This document shows, piece by piece, positions 34,222 through 45,049 of a stretch of DNA of 64,000 nucleotides. Position 1 is the first letter of the stretch; every line of letters starts with the position of its first letter. Origin of the DNA: Acanthosepion pharaonis (lineage: Eukaryota; Mollusca; Cephalopoda; Sepiida; Sepiidae); the NCBI GenBank assembly GCA_903632075.3, contig CAHIKZ030005408.1, positions 2,365,501 through 2,429,500 on the forward strand. Direction: 5' to 3'. Below the pieces are notes generated by a model. That model was not told the DNA's origin. It made no database searches and was given only the letters and a program-made list of their open reading frames with translations. The translations under genes were made by a program, and so were the position numbers.

Positions 34222-34600
34222 TTTTTTTTTACAGAAAATGTATTGCTAGTAATTTTTTTTTTTTAAATATTTTTCTTACAGAAAATGTATTGCTAGTAAT
34301 TTTTTTAAAAATATTTTTCTTACAGAAAATGTATTGCTGGTAATTTTTTTAAAAATATTTTTCTTACAGAAAATGTATTGCTGGTAATTTTTTTAAAAAT
34401 ATTTTTCTTACAGAAAATGTATTGCTAGTTTTTTAAAAATATTTTCTTACAGAAAATGTATTGCTAGTAATTTTTTAAAAAATATTTTTCTTACAGAAAA
34501 TGTATTGCTGGTAATTTTTTTTAAAATATTTTTCTTACAGAAATGTATTGCTGGTAATTTTTATTACTATAAAAATGTATTGCTAGTATTTTTACTATAA
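34222..34600. repeat. 44-bp minisatellite, 8 units
   Basis: ACAGAAAATGTATTGCT recurs at 34231, 34278, 34322, 34366, 34410, 34449, 34493 and (as ACAGAAATG) 34537. The unit is mostly exactly 44 bp. Each unit contains TTTTTCTTACAG, a 3' splice-site-like string on the plus strand, antisense to UNC80. The last units decay near 34560-34600. Confidence 0.93.
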
Positions 34601-34619
34601 AATTTTTTATACTTTCATA

Positions 34620-35110
34620 CTCTTTTGACCCTAGTTTGAGGAGTCAGCTATTTGCCCACAGCTGGTGCCTTAACAGGTAGTACCACCCTTAGTTAGGGTG
34701 GACCTGGGAACAACAGCAACTAAGAGGTGATTCCATACTCCCCAAAACCTCCCAGAGGCCTTGCTGCCGGATCTACAGAAGGAAGGAGGCTGAGAATACC
34801 AAGGATGGAGCACATAAGCAACAAAGAAATATTAAGAAAAATGGAAACAAAAAGAGCATCTCAAAATCAGAAAAAGTTAGCTGAAATTTCTTGGACACAT
34901 AATAAAGAAGGGCTTTGAGTATTTGATACACACATTTGACAGTGGGAGGCAGCTGACCAAATGGCGGAAAGGAGTGATAAAGTGATACCCAAAAGACAAA
35001 TGTTATGAAGCACCCTAAACGATAAGAAGTTGTGGAGAGCCATGATTGCCCACGGGACATGGCACATAGAAGAAGATATCTGCCAATGAGTAACACCAAA
35101 CATGCATGGC
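34620..35110 (+). mobile_element. RTE-like LINE fragment (plus)
   Basis: It contains frame pieces RRLRIPRMEHISNKEILRKM, RASQNQKKLAEISWTHNK and GLEYLIHTF-like text, then a GKRS-like run. They match the C-terminus of the RTE-type copies. It forms an inverted pair with 35145-35545. Confidence 0.65.
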
Positions 35111-35144
35111 AATTCTCTTAAATCCTCACAATCCAAACCTTCTC

Positions 35145-35545
35145 TTCTTTCTTTTTATGTGCCATATCCTTTCAGGACATAGGCGATCATGGCTCTCCAC
35201 CTCTCCCTATCCCTTGCTGCTCTCAACAAGTTCCTTCCCTCTGCTATCTCCCACAGACCACATTCTGTCATCCACCTACTCAAGCTCGCCAGGTATGTCC
35301 CGTGCTGCTTTCCCTTGTCTCTCTTTCCCTCTATTCGACCTGTCAGTATCAAATTCTCAAGGCCCTTTTTCCTTATTACGTGTCCCAGAAACTTCAGCTT
35401 CTTCTTCCTGATGTTAAGCATGAGCCTCCACCTCGTTTACATCCTCTCCAAGATCTCATCATTGCTCACACGCTCAGTCCACAAAATCCTCAGCATCCTT
35501 CTGTAGAACCACATCTCCATCACCTCGAATTGCTGCTGTAAAGAA
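35145..35545 (-). mobile_element. RTE-like LINE fragment (minus)
   Basis: The minus strand reads MLNIRKKKLKFLGHVIRKKG, LENLILTGRIEGKRDKGKQ and HGTYLASLSRWMTECGLWEI, ending with RDRERWRAMIAYVLKGYGT and a stop. This is a clean C-terminal end of an RTE-type ORF. It is 5' truncated, with one stop upstream of MLNIRKK. Confidence 0.8.
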
Positions 35546-36064
35546 CCTTCTCAAATGTTTCAAATTGAACAAAAAGAGAGCATATGTATCTTTATAACAT
35601 GACATCTGATTGTATAAAAACTCAAACATAGATATTAAATATAGTGTTACTATAACACAAGATGATAGCCAGAGACTGATAAAATTTTATCAGAACATTT
35701 ATGACTCACTAACATGCACATACTATACCTGACAATGTTGCAATTTTATTTTCTGTCAGTGTAGTTATATTTCCTCAACCTGATATTTTTTTTGACAATT
35801 TTATGTTCATTAAGTCCAAGAAAGAAGATACTTGTACACATACAAGAAAACTGAATATGATGAAGCAAAATGGAAAATTTCCTCAGTTGAAAATGATTTT
35901 AAACTGAGGAAGCCAAAGAGAGCATGTTTCTCCAGTGAAATGAGTCTTTAATAAAAAATTTTCCACTTCGTCCCATCATATTCAATGTTTTTTTTTTTGA
36001 TACTATTACACATCCTACAAAGACATATACAAGGACACAATAAAAAATGAAACAAAAGTCTCTT
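35546..36064. other. Intron sequence with one foldback
   Basis: A foldback lies at about 35853-35990: TGAATATGATGAAGCAAAAT at the left mirrors ATTTTCCACTTCGTCCCATC plus ATATTCA at the right. AAACTGAGGAAGCC lies inside. The rest is featureless. Confidence 0.55.
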
Positions 36065-36470
36065 TTCAGTCTTGTTCAATGAAACATATGATGATGGACT
36101 CTCCCGTTGTTTTTGAATCATGAGTATCTTTCAGTTCAGTTTTATGTTTATGTTTTGTATGAGACAACAATCCTGCATGAGATTTGCAAACAAGTTCACA
36201 TGAGGGACATGCTGAAGAGTTGACTGTCATATGGGCTGATGTATTAGGCTGATATTTAGTGTTAGTTCTTAATTCTCTCAGATGGTTGAGACGATTGTTT
36301 TCAAAGTTAGTCATACCTTGGTAGCAGGTGTTTCTCCAGTTTGGTCAGTTTTCAACAGCAAGTTCAAACTCCTCTATAAGGATGTTTGTAGCATTTAAAT
36401 TGCATTTAAGTTTGTCCTTGAAGCGTAACCAAGGACGGCCTACATCATGCTTACCATGAAAAAGTTGGCT
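36065..36470 (-). mobile_element. LINE C-terminal fragment with C2H2 finger
   Basis: Minus-strand pieces read GRPWLRFKDKLKCNLNATNI and LIEEFELAVENDQTGETPAT, then after a frameshift MTNFENNRLNHLRELRTN. They end in CPSCELVCKSHAGLLSHTKH, a C-x2-C-x12-H-x3-5-H zinc finger. The RPWLRFKDKLK ... zinc-finger order is the end of a non-LTR element ORF family seen as many copies in invertebrates. It is dead. Confidence 0.7.
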
Positions 36471-36478
36471 ATACATGA

Positions 36479-36509
<31 letters not shown>
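36479..36509. repeat. (AT)n microsatellite
   Basis: About 15 AT units. Confidence 0.95.
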
Positions 36510-36512
<3 letters not shown>

Positions 36513-36600
36513 AATATAAATATAAAAGTGGACACTGAGGTCAACACCAACTGTCAACAGTCTGTTTCATGCTTCATCACAATCTTCAGACCATTTGAAC

Positions 36601-36605
<5 letters not shown>

Positions 36606-36662
<57 letters not shown>
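36606..36662. repeat. (AT)n microsatellite
   Basis: About 28 AT units. Confidence 0.95.
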
Positions 36663-36664
<2 letters not shown>

Positions 36665-36689
36665 CAACTATCTTTATATATTTTAATTA

Positions 36690-36835
36690 TTTCATCTCAA
36701 GCAAATTGATAATGCCACTAAGACACAAGGTTAATGGGTGCAGAAGAGAATGAAAAGACTTTAGTGAGGAGAAAAGACAAGAATAGGATTCAGGAAGATG
36801 GTGAATGATATTGCATTTATATATAATTTTTTTCA
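36690..36835 (-). mobile_element. LINE family A, 3' terminal scrap (minus)
   Basis: ATTTCATCTCAAGCAAATTG, ATAATGCCACTAAGACACAA is the reversed family A end signature, followed by GGAAGATGGTGAATGATATT as in 28420-28440. It ends 54 bp from the exon 8 donor. Confidence 0.65.
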
Positions 36836-36888
36836 TTTTAAATGAAACAATATAAAACAATAAGTTGACTAAATTTTCATTAACTTAC

Positions 36889-37023
36889 TGTTTCTTCCTG
36901 GTTTAGTGTGACTTCTTCTATCTTTGCCTTAAAGTGTGGCTTCCATGGTGGATCAACCACAGTTTGAGTAGGTAGTCCAATGGTTGGAGAGGGCAGGGTA
37001 AAATCAATATTAGGAGGAGGAAC
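36889..37023 (-). CDS. UNC80: UNC80 exon 8 of window
   Basis: This exon has acceptor CTTTTTCAG|GTTCCT and a consensus donor GAAACA|GTAAGT. It is 135 nt, 45 codons in phase 0 (residues 345-389). It encodes VPPPNIDFTLPSPTIGLP, TQTVVDPPWKPHFKAK and IEEVTLNQEET. The proline-rich FTLPSP ... DPPW pair is conserved in UNC80 right after the MEEGA...IFK block, so exon order agrees with protein order. It is probably an extended linker rather than a helical repeat. Confidence 0.94.
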
Positions 37024-37844
37024 CTGAAAAAGATCAAGGAAAATACTTTTTTTAATATATGGCCTGAGCCCAGAAGAAAATTACATTAACACTTTAAACT
37101 CATCATTTTCTACTTGAAATCTATATAGTAGATAAATAGCCCTGGCAGCTACTCATTTCTGGACACACCCATTTGTCAGGGTAGCTAGCCAAACCCAATT
37201 ACTCAATCCACAGAGAATATATGAGTGGATTTTAGTTACAGTATTTGTATGAGAGCACATAATCTGGTGTGATTAATTTCTTGAAGGCCATGATGATTTG
37301 TGACTTTTTGCAATTAACTACAGCTTCCAAACAGTTCAACAGATAATAAGAATAATAGTCCCATAGTAGTACTGTTATATACCGTACCTATGAACTCTAA
37401 TGGTTATATCCCAATCCTCATAAATACATTGGACACTATTGTACGTAGAAGTAATATGCTGTCTAAGTAGTGCACCACTAGCAGTGGTTTACCTACTTCA
37501 TGCCGCTGGCGAGTATTGTATTTTGTTGATGTTATAAAGATTACCATTTCATTTCCAACCTCAGTTTTGGTTATTCTTCATTCAGTAATCCTTTCTGGTT
37601 ACAAGTACGATACATAACAAATAAAAAAGAAAATTTTGTAGCCTTCAAATGATTTTAAATCTTCGTATGTGTTATTTTTGCTTTAGAACATTTCTGTTAG
37701 TGCATTTCTCAGTGATCAGTAAATAGACCAAAGAACAATCACTTTTTTATTATATAAATTCCATGTACTTTTTTATATTTGTCATAATGACAAATCATAA
37801 GTTAACTATAATTTTAGCATAAAAAAATACAGTAAATGCTTGAT

Positions 37845-38815
37845 TATCCAGACAGGGGTTTAAAAAACATATTCTAATAATTCAAAATTCTGGATAACTG
37901 AATACATAAATTATCAAAAAAGAATGAAAGAAAAGACGCCATTTTGTAAAAGAAATTTAACATTTATATCATCAAATAACATTTTCAAACACTTTCATGC
38001 AACAATTCTTTTTTGCTTCACTAAATATTGTGTTCATCTCCTGTTTAGTCATATTTTATCTTTTTTTTCTTTTCCAGAAAAATGGGGAATTTAGAATCAA
38101 ATTTGAATATAACTGTGAAAAGAGGTAAGTAAATATTTTATCTGATCACTTTCTCTACTCATTTTTTATATCACTATTTTGTCAGTACCACATGCATTAT
38201 TACTATTATTTTATTATTTGTTACTTTCCATTTTATTGTTGCATTTTATTTCTATGTTCTGAATCAGTATACTCTTCATCTTACCAAGTAAACAAAGCAA
38301 AATAAAAAAATTTAGTGATACTTATATTCATCTCTTTTTCTTTGAGATCCAATCTTTTTTTTTCTTTTTACAGCAATTCTGTATTTTAAATTAATGTTGA
38401 ATATAACTGTTAAGTTATGTTGTTCAAGCTAACATGATAATTTCTCAATTACCTGAATTCTTTGGGACAGGGATCAAAAAAATATGTTCAGATAAGTAAA
38501 AATTCTGTATAAGTGAATACCTAAATTATCGAAAAAGAATGAATGAAAAAGCCATTTTCTGAAATAAATCTTTATCATCAAGTAACATTTTCAAATGCTT
38601 TACTTGTGCAGTTGATTATCCAGACACTTTAGAGCAGAGGTTGGAAAAATATGTTTTGGTAATTCTGGATAATTGAATAACTTATTAAAATAATAATTAA
38701 AATTATAATTAAATAAGTTATTAAAAAAGAATGAAGGAAAAAGTCATTTTCTGAAATAAATTTAACATTTATATTGTCAAATAACATTTTCAAATGCTTT
38801 GTTCAATCTTTTGTC
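37845..38815. repeat. Three pogo/Tigger-like MITE fragments
   Basis: Similar segments start at about 37848 (CTTGATTATCCAGACAGG), 38450 (a degraded start) and 38612 (GTTGATTATCCAGACACT). Each continues with an AAAATTCTGGATAACTGAAT-like block, an AAAAAGAATGAA block and TCAAATAACATTTTCAAA. TTGATTATCCAGA resembles the terminal repeat of pogo/Tigger elements. No transposase is present. Confidence 0.5.
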
Positions 38816-39044
38816 CAGTTTATTCTTTATGTAAAAATACATCAGTTTTTATCCATTTTCAGCAGTCCTTGCATTTTTCTGCTGCCAACTCCTGAAGCTG
38901 TATTAAAGATGTGATAATTCAAAAATATGTTCTTTGTATGAAAAACAATGAGGAAATTAACAAGAATTGAACATCAGTGTAAACATGACTTTAGTCAGAT
39001 GAAGTCCTAAAGGATGAAACATGTCACACAAAAATTTTTTCCCC

Positions 39045-39440
39045 ACTTTGTCATTAATTTTCCTCACATTTTTATAGTGTCCTTATGTTTATTTATTATA
39101 ATTCTTTCATATAGACAAAAACAATTTTCTAACTACAAAGATGCAACCTCCTTTCAGTGCATTTAGTTGCACCTCAACTGGTGAGAACCAAAATGGTTAT
39201 GAACACTTCTGTTTGTAAGCAGACCACTCATGGAAAACAAACAAAACAAAACAAAAACAAATAGAATTGTTCATAAACATTTTGGTGCAACTAAATGTAC
39301 CAAAACAAGGTTACATCTTTGTAGTGAGTAAATTGTTTTTCTATATGAAAAAATTATAATAAATAATTATTGCTCTACTTTCAGTATTGAGCCCTCTTTT
39401 GAATTGATGCTGTGAACGTTAGAATTTATATATTATTTTT
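39045..39440. repeat. Foldback repeat related to 31485-31990
   Basis: It contains ATTGCTCTACTTTCAGTATT, GATGCTGTGAACGTTAGAA and a central ACTACAAAGATGCAACCTCC mirrored by GTTACATCTTTGTAGTGAG. Just to the left (39000-39028) is CAGATGAAGTCCTAAAGGAT followed by GAAACATGTC, a hammerhead-like string. Confidence 0.6.
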
Positions 39441-39454
39441 GTTCTCATTACATT

Positions 39455-39456
<2 letters not shown>

Positions 39457-39539
<83 letters not shown>

Positions 39540-39540
39540 T
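39457..39540. repeat. Compound (TA)n(CA)n(TA)n microsatellite
   Basis: GTGTG, TA units, about 16 CA units, then TA units again. The Tyr-Ile and His-Thr open frames across it are artefacts. Confidence 0.95.
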
Positions 39541-39720
39541 GTCCAAATATTTTGTTATTGTTATCAAAACGTTACAGGGGTTGTGCCCTCTGGTCTTCAT
39601 CAGGTGAGGTGTATATCAATCTGGGTAACCTACAGTGAATTCTGAACTGAACTCTTTATGTAATCTACAGGGGTAGACTGTTCTCATTTCACTGCTTATG
39701 TCTAGGGATATCATCTAGTT
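39541..39720 (-). repeat. Diverged arm of an LIR-like repeat
   Basis: On the minus strand CACCTGATGAAGACCAGAGG is followed by GCACAACCCCTGTAACGTTT, laid out like the LIR arms. A CTACAGGGGTAGACTGTTCT block at 39670 resembles the GAGTAGATTGTTCTAGTTCC block of the full copies. Only one arm is present. Confidence 0.5.
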
Positions 39721-39756
39721 CTTATTTTATTTAGTAGTGTAGTATTCTTTTTTAAT

Positions 39757-40625
39757 CATTTCACACCAAGCAAGTTGATAAAGCCACTAAGACACACATG
39801 ATTATAGAGTGTGAAAGAATCTGAGAAAAAAACATTATTAAGGAAAAAAGGTAATAAAATAACAGGGATTAAAGAGACAGAAGATGACAATTGATATTGC
39901 ACTTAATATTTTGAAGATCAAAGTTAACAGGAAAGCAAGAAGCTGGAAAAGAAATCCGCAAGAGAGAAGTGTGAGAAAAGAAACTTATCTGTCTATATTT
40001 CTGAGATGAGGTATTGTAATTATTTACATTGTTCAGACTGTTGTTCTCATCTTTTTTGTCATATTCATGACATTCTGGCTGTTGTACGCTCTGGCCTTCT
40101 TCAGGTGAGTGGAATTTCGAACTGAACCCTGGCCCAGAGGATAAAAGCATTGGTTGGATTCAGTGACTAGATTCAAAAAGTTGTGAGTTCAATACCTGGC
40201 TATTGCAGTGGTGAAAAAAACTTGGAGGGTTGAGATAACTGAGATCTGAAGAGGCATGGCATGCGGAAGTAGAACAATCTACCTCAGTGGATCAAATAAA
40301 GGGTTGAGTTCGAAATTCCAATCACCTGAAGAAGGCCAGTGTTCAATGGCTGAAACATTGTGAATATGATAATAAAGATGAAAGACAACAGTCTAAACAA
40401 TGTAAATAAGAAACTGTTAGCATAGAAATTATGATTACATATGGAATTTCAAATGTAAAATAATGAGATCTAACTGCCAATCTAGTAATACACTTAAAGT
40501 TGTAAAGTCAAGGTACCAAAGAGGACAGCTCATCAGAACAATTACCATGAAAATATTTATAGAAAGGGCTATATTATGGCGATGGGAAATTAACTGAAGC
40601 TGAGAGATCAGGACAGATAGGTTGA
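39757..40625 (-). mobile_element. LINE family A, 3' half (minus), interrupted
   Basis: The parts at 39757-39985 and 40408-40625 are the two sides of one family A fragment, collinear with 28300-28760. The join falls inside the GTGAGAAAAGAAACT | GTTAGCATAGAA region, which is continuous in other copies. A 422-bp LIR-family retroposon separates them. Confidence 0.78.
39986..40407 (-). mobile_element. LIR-family retroposon, copy 3 (nested in LINE A)
   Basis: An 8-bp target duplication AAGAAACT lies at 39978-39985 and 40408-40415. The intact 3' end is on the left (TATCTGTCTATATTTCTGAG); the right end is truncated at CAATGTAAAT. The orientation is thus opposite to the copies at 12350, 23307 and 61554, with truncation again at the 5' end. 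The spacer has GGATAAAAGCATTGGTTGGA and GTTGTGAGTTCAATACCTGG, a tRNA-like pair of boxes. The right arm has CTGAAGA, GGCCA...TGGCT, GAAAC. Confidence 0.87.
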
Positions 40626-40734
40626 CAGGAAATTTACTCCAAGTTTTGCTTCCTCACTCTGCAGACATAAATTTTGTGCCAACAAATGGATTAAAATCAT
40701 ACAAAGCTAACCTTAAAATTTTGTGAAATCACTG

Positions 40735-41080
40735 AATTGCAAGAAAATTTTAAAGTTTTTCTATAAATATTTTCATAGCAGTTGTTCTAATGAGCTCTTC
40801 TCCAAGGTATCTTGACTACTGTAAGTTCTATTCTAATAATTAGTCTTCTCGCACTTCTCACTTGTGGAATTCTCTTCTGGTTTCTTGCTTCATTGCTAAC
40901 TACAATCTTCAAAAATGTAAATGCAACATCAATCGCCATCTACTGTCTACCTGAAGCCTGTTCTTTTATTGTCATTTCTCTTCACTAAAGTCCTCTTATT
41001 CTCTTTCATTCTCGATAACCCCTTGCGCCTTAGTGGCATCATTGCCTTGCTCAGACTGAAACAATAAAATAAAAATAAAA
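40735..41080 (+). mobile_element. LINE family A, 3' end, abutting exon 7 donor
   Basis: It reads FYKYFHSSCSNELFS-like, then LTCGILFWFLASLLTTIF-like remnants. It ends with GATAACCCCTTGCGCCTTAG, TGGCATCATTGCCTTGCTC and an A-rich AATAAAATAAAAATAAAA tail. The tail stops about 5 bp from the UNC80 exon 7 donor, on the opposite strand. Confidence 0.75.
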
Positions 41081-41084
41081 TTAC

Positions 41085-41157
41085 CTTGAAGATGTTATTT
41101 GCTCCTTCCTCCATGCGGGGCCAAACTTGATAGCGAAACTGCCAAAGAGTACCAAAT
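41085..41157 (-). CDS. UNC80: UNC80 exon 7 of window
   Basis: This short exon is 73 nt, with acceptor TTCTTGTAG|ATTTGG and donor TTCAAG|GTAATT. Its first base completes Arg320, and residues 321-344 read FGTLWQFRYQVWPRMEEG then ANNIFK. RYQVWPRMEEGA is close to an UNC80 signature and is the best single-exon evidence for the family. The A-rich 3' tail of a plus-strand LINE lies about 5 bp past the donor, so most of the donor-proximal intron is retrotransposon sequence. Confidence 0.95.
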
Positions 41158-41569
41158 CTACAAGAAATATTTTTTTAAAGAGTAATAATAGTATAATAAA
41201 TATAATAGAAGATATTTGTTCATATGGAGAGAGATATTTTTAAAGCAATTATTTAGCTGTAACACAAAAGAAATACAGATGTAAGTAAATGGTTGACAAG
41301 GTATGAAAAATTTAACATTTAAATGGTGCATGTTGTTACAACTTAAGAAATTGATATTTTATTTTTACATTATATTCAGGTAAAATCACTTTAAAATATT
41401 CTTGTAAAATATAGACTTTTATATGTCTGATGTAAAAAAACAAAACAAAAAAAAACATGTAAATAATATTATTTTAAAATTCACTATTTCTTGCCAGGTT
41501 TTCTTTCATTGTTAATGTAGGACAGTATAAAAAAATATGTTGAATCTTAAGAATGAATTTGGTATTGAC

Positions 41570-41678
41570 CTGAGAACAGCGTTGATACGATGGTTAACAT
41601 TTTCATGCTGCATTTCTCGAACAACCATTGCTTGTGCCTTATCTGGAGCCTTTACTGATGTCAACAAAAACACAGTAG
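41570..41678 (-). CDS. UNC80: UNC80 exon 6 of window
   Basis: This exon has acceptor TTCTTTTAG|CTACTG and donor CTCAG|GTCAAT, which is a weaker donor with C at +3. It is 109 nt: two bases finish Ala284, residues 285-319 follow, and the first two bases of Arg320 end it. The peptide TVFLLTSVKAPDKAQAM, then VVREMQHENVNHRINAVL, is a helix-turn-helix stretch in the conserved HEAT-like core. The following intron is only about 410 bp and contains no recognised repeat. Confidence 0.92.
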
Positions 41679-42289
41679 CTAAAAGAACAAGGCAAAAATA
41701 ATATAAAGTAAACAAACAATATATGCAAGGCAAATTAACAGTGATAAGACAAAGCAAATATGGCAAAAAGTTCACAAACTAAGAATTGGTATTGACACAC
41801 AAAAGCAAGTTTGGATAAGTGAATGTAGCGTTCTGACTTCAAGACAAGACAGACTGGGACTGAGTCAAATGAAACCAAGAACCGGCCTATTTTATAGGCT
41901 AGGAAAATAATCCCAGCATACATTTGTGTGCTTCTGCCTATAAATTAGGGAGGGGCAAGTGTTTTGCCATCATTCCTAATCAAAATTAGAATCAACTCAT
42001 GAAGCAGAAACATGTTAAAAATTACTATTGAAAAGAAAAAAGTGGATGTAAATCTTAAGTGACCAACTTTTTTGATCACCGCTTATCAAAGTGGATTGAT
42101 GGAATGTTTAAAATATCAAACAATGAAACAGAATTACCAATAAAAACGTTCTAAAAGTAGTTTCTATTTGTCATGAAAGCTAAGTGGTATAACTTAATTT
42201 GGACTACTATCTGTGTCTTGTGTTTTCCATTTTTTTGTTTATCTTTATTTGTGAATATCTATGCCAGTAATACAACAGTATATGCATGC
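41679..42289. other. Intron sequence, nothing recognised
   Basis: No supported feature in the intron upstream of exon 6 until the LINE B fragment. Confidence 0.4.
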
Positions 42290-42990
42290 CCCCTCCAAAA
42301 CCCCTGATGACCAGAGCTTGGCAGCTGATCTCTCCCCTGACCTAACTCTAGCAGCTTAGTTGGGTGAAAAACTGGCTGGTCGCATTCAACGCCTCAAAAA
42401 CCAAACTAGTGACCTTCCATTATCACCGATTGGACCCAGGACTTTCACCAGTCACGATGAATGGATGTTCCCTCAGTGAGGCCCCATGCTTCAAGCACCT
42501 ATTGGGACTCAGCCTAGTCCTTAAGTGGAACTTGTACATACAATCCATTACTAAAGATGTTGGAAAAATGGTCAATTCCTTGTACGAATCCAGTAAGTAC
42601 CTGACTCCTTCTGCTATCTTCTACTTTTACAAGAGTCAGATCAGGCTGAAAATGGAGTATTGTTGCTATATGTGGACAGGAGCTGCCCAGTCTTCACTTT
42701 CCACTCTTGATAGAATCCAAAAGCGTCTCTATGACATTATAGGGGACAAATTATTCTCCACCCTACAACCCCTTTCTCAAAGATGAATCATTGCAAGCCT
42801 CTCACTGCTTTATCCTTATTTCATTGGAAAGTTTTCAGTTGAACTGCATTCCTTAGTTCCACCAGTTCTAACTTTCATTGATAATACCTGCCATGCCCTC
42901 GTTCTCTTTGTATTCTTTGGTGAGATGCAAGTTCTACTTGAGCAGCTTCTACCCACAAACTTTTGTGAGACTGTAAGAATGCTAATAAAA
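42290..42990 (+). mobile_element. LINE family B, reverse-transcriptase thumb/C-terminal fragment
   Basis: The open stretch 42364-42786 encodes KNWLVAFNASKTKLVTFHYH, CFKHLLGLSLVLKWNLYIQS, YFYKSQIRLKMEYCCYMWTG and STLDRIQKRLYDIIGDKL. This is the conserved post-catalytic region of jockey/CR1-like reverse transcriptases. The YADD box is upstream and lost. Past a stop it continues with the LVPPVLTF- and YSLVRCKFYLSSFYPQT-like end of family B. Confidence 0.85.
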
Positions 42991-44047
42991 TGGAGAGAGA
43001 AAATGGATTAAATTAAATCAAAAGTGAACACAAAAATGAAGAAGGTAGTGGATAGATTGAAGGACATACTGAAAACAGAAGAAAATATACTTATTTTTTT
43101 TCCCTCATTTCATGAATAAAGGGCCTCACTAGAACATAATGCTGAAATCCACTTGGGCATCTGGTTAAAGTGAGGCCCAAGGGATGATGTGGGAGGAGTG
43201 TGGTGATATGTGCAAATCAAACAAGGCTGGCATTTTTGGACAGAGACCACCAAGCTAGTTGCAGATAATTTTATAGCTACAAGTAGGAGAAGAATAGAGT
43301 AAGGAAATGACTTTATGTCACTTGTTGATATGAGTGGAGGGTGTGTGTATCACTAAATAAATAAGATCTTGTTGGATACAATACAGAATCCAAATGACAA
43401 CGGATTCAGTCAATTAATAAGACAACAGTTTCGTCAAGCCTTCTCCAAAGACAAGGAAGGAATCATAATTATCCAAGATGAAAAATCTGGAAAATATCAA
43501 AAAAAGACTTTTTATGACAAAGGACATTTCTGATGATGTGAAGTTGATACAGATAATTTTAATTACTGAATGCACGCTATTCATGCCACCCAGTCAAGGG
43601 ACCCTAATTGGTGAACAAGAGAAAATGGGAGAAAACAAACTATACCCATTGAGGGGTATTGGTATAAGATACAAATAAGAGAAGGAGGGAGTAAGTGGGG
43701 GCAGATCGACACCCTGCTACCTCTACTCTCCAGAGGAGGGGTTTCCCAAATTTGGACATGACTCTGCCAGCATATATATTTAGAAAAATCCTGGAACACC
43801 AGATTGCATCAGATCCCACCCTGACATTGAGCAAGGGTCCATAAAAGCATTAGATCAGAGGGGAATTGTCAGTAGCAGCTGAAGCGGAAATGTGCTTCCA
43901 TTACACCAACAGGAGATGATCGCTTCACAGATCCCCGTGTGATCTACTGCCATGGAGAACTCTTGACTCATGCCTTGTTCCAGACTATTAGATAAATTGA
44001 GCAGAGTACCCTGACAAAATTGCAAAATGGAAGAATTGAAAGTTATA

Positions 44048-44050
<3 letters not shown>
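42991..44050. other. Unrecognised, possibly an old element
   Basis: Less AT-rich than the surroundings, with several short open frames (43478-43678 plus, 43581-43834 minus) that I do not recognise. No terminal repeats were found. Confidence 0.4.

Positions 44051-44082
<32 letters not shown>
44051..44082. repeat. (GA)n microsatellite
   Basis: About 16 GA units. Confidence 0.95.
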
Positions 44083-44084
<2 letters not shown>

Positions 44085-44324
44085 CTTCATCAGTATTTTA
44101 TAATTTGCTACCTGAAGAAGTCTCTGATTTAGTGTTCAAAACCCAAGTCCAAATTGAAAACGAAGAACAAAGTGTCACGAAATTAGACTGCAAGGGAATG
44201 TCTGTTAGCCTGCATGCTTGTAGATTCTTATACAAAAAGTGTTCCTGTACAAACCTAAGTTATATAAACCTTGTTGAGTTACCCAACTTTTTTTCTTTTT
44301 GTCTTATAACATCGTAGCCTTCAA

Positions 44325-44570
44325 GGAATTTTGAATTGGTTCCTTTATTTAATCTAGGGAATGAGTAGATTGTTCTTGTTCACTGCCCATGTCTAATGAT
44401 ATCTATTCTTGTTCTTATTTTATAACTACTCAGTTCTGGTTCATCTTGGTTCTACTGAATCTAAGTTTGCACTACCTCGCACAGAGATTGAACTCACAAT
44501 TACTTTGTCACCAAATTCATAAACCAATGCTTTAACCCACCAAACTGAGTCTATAAAAGGAGCCCTAAAC
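44325..44570 (-). repeat. Degenerate LIR-related segment with tRNA-like core
   Basis: On the minus strand AGCATTGGTTTATGAATTTG and AATTGTGAGTTCAATCTCTG match the tRNA-like spacer of the LIR retroposons. GTAGATTGTTCTTGTTCACT (plus, 44366) resembles their arm. No second intact arm or target duplication was found. Confidence 0.5.
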
Positions 44571-44883
44571 CTCATATACTTGTTGCTGATACTGCTGCTT
44601 GCTATGCTTGACTGCATTCATTGAGGCTTCTATTTTCTTACTGCTGCTACTGTTGAAGCCTTACTGCCATTTCTTTTCTTTATTTATTAATAGCTCCCAC
44701 TGAGGAGGCCTTCACAACCTTGCATATGCTCTGATTCTTTCATATGTCTCTCTCTTTATTAAAATCTAATGTTCTTAGCTACTAAATAACTCATTCTAAA
44801 ATTGCAACTTATATTGTGTATGTAGAATTTTCTGTATTTGACTGTGACAGTCAATATTGTTAAGTGAGTATAAAAATGCTTAC

Positions 44884-45022
44884 CTGCAGAAGCAGCTAAT
44901 TCTTGGTCAGTTTCCAAGATGAGTTCCCATGCTACAGGCATCATGTCAACAAAGGTACTCTCTGACAGAATAGGTGCTGCCTTAGTCACAACAGCCATTG
45001 GACACTGAGTCAGATTCTGAGC
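44884..45022 (-). CDS. UNC80: UNC80 exon 5 of window
   Basis: This exon has an acceptor with eight T then AG|GCTCAG and donor TCTGCAG|GTAAGC. It is 139 nt, giving residues 238-283 plus one base of codon 284. The peptide reads AQNLTQCPMAVV, TKAAPILSES, TFVDMMPVAWELILETDQ, ELAASA. It is an amphipathic alpha-helical stretch typical of HEAT/ARM-type folds and matches the UNC80 block with KAAPI and WELLL. Splicing to the next exon gives ELAASA-A-TVFLLTSV, which restores a continuous helix. An RTE-like LINE fragment starts within 30 bp upstream of the acceptor. Confidence 0.93.
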
Positions 45023-45049
45023 CTAAAAAAAACAATAATGATGAGTAGG

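Noticed and set aside
43478..43834. Overlapping plus and minus frames as coding
   Set aside because: Short, unrecognised, and on both strands of the same DNA; no splice context.
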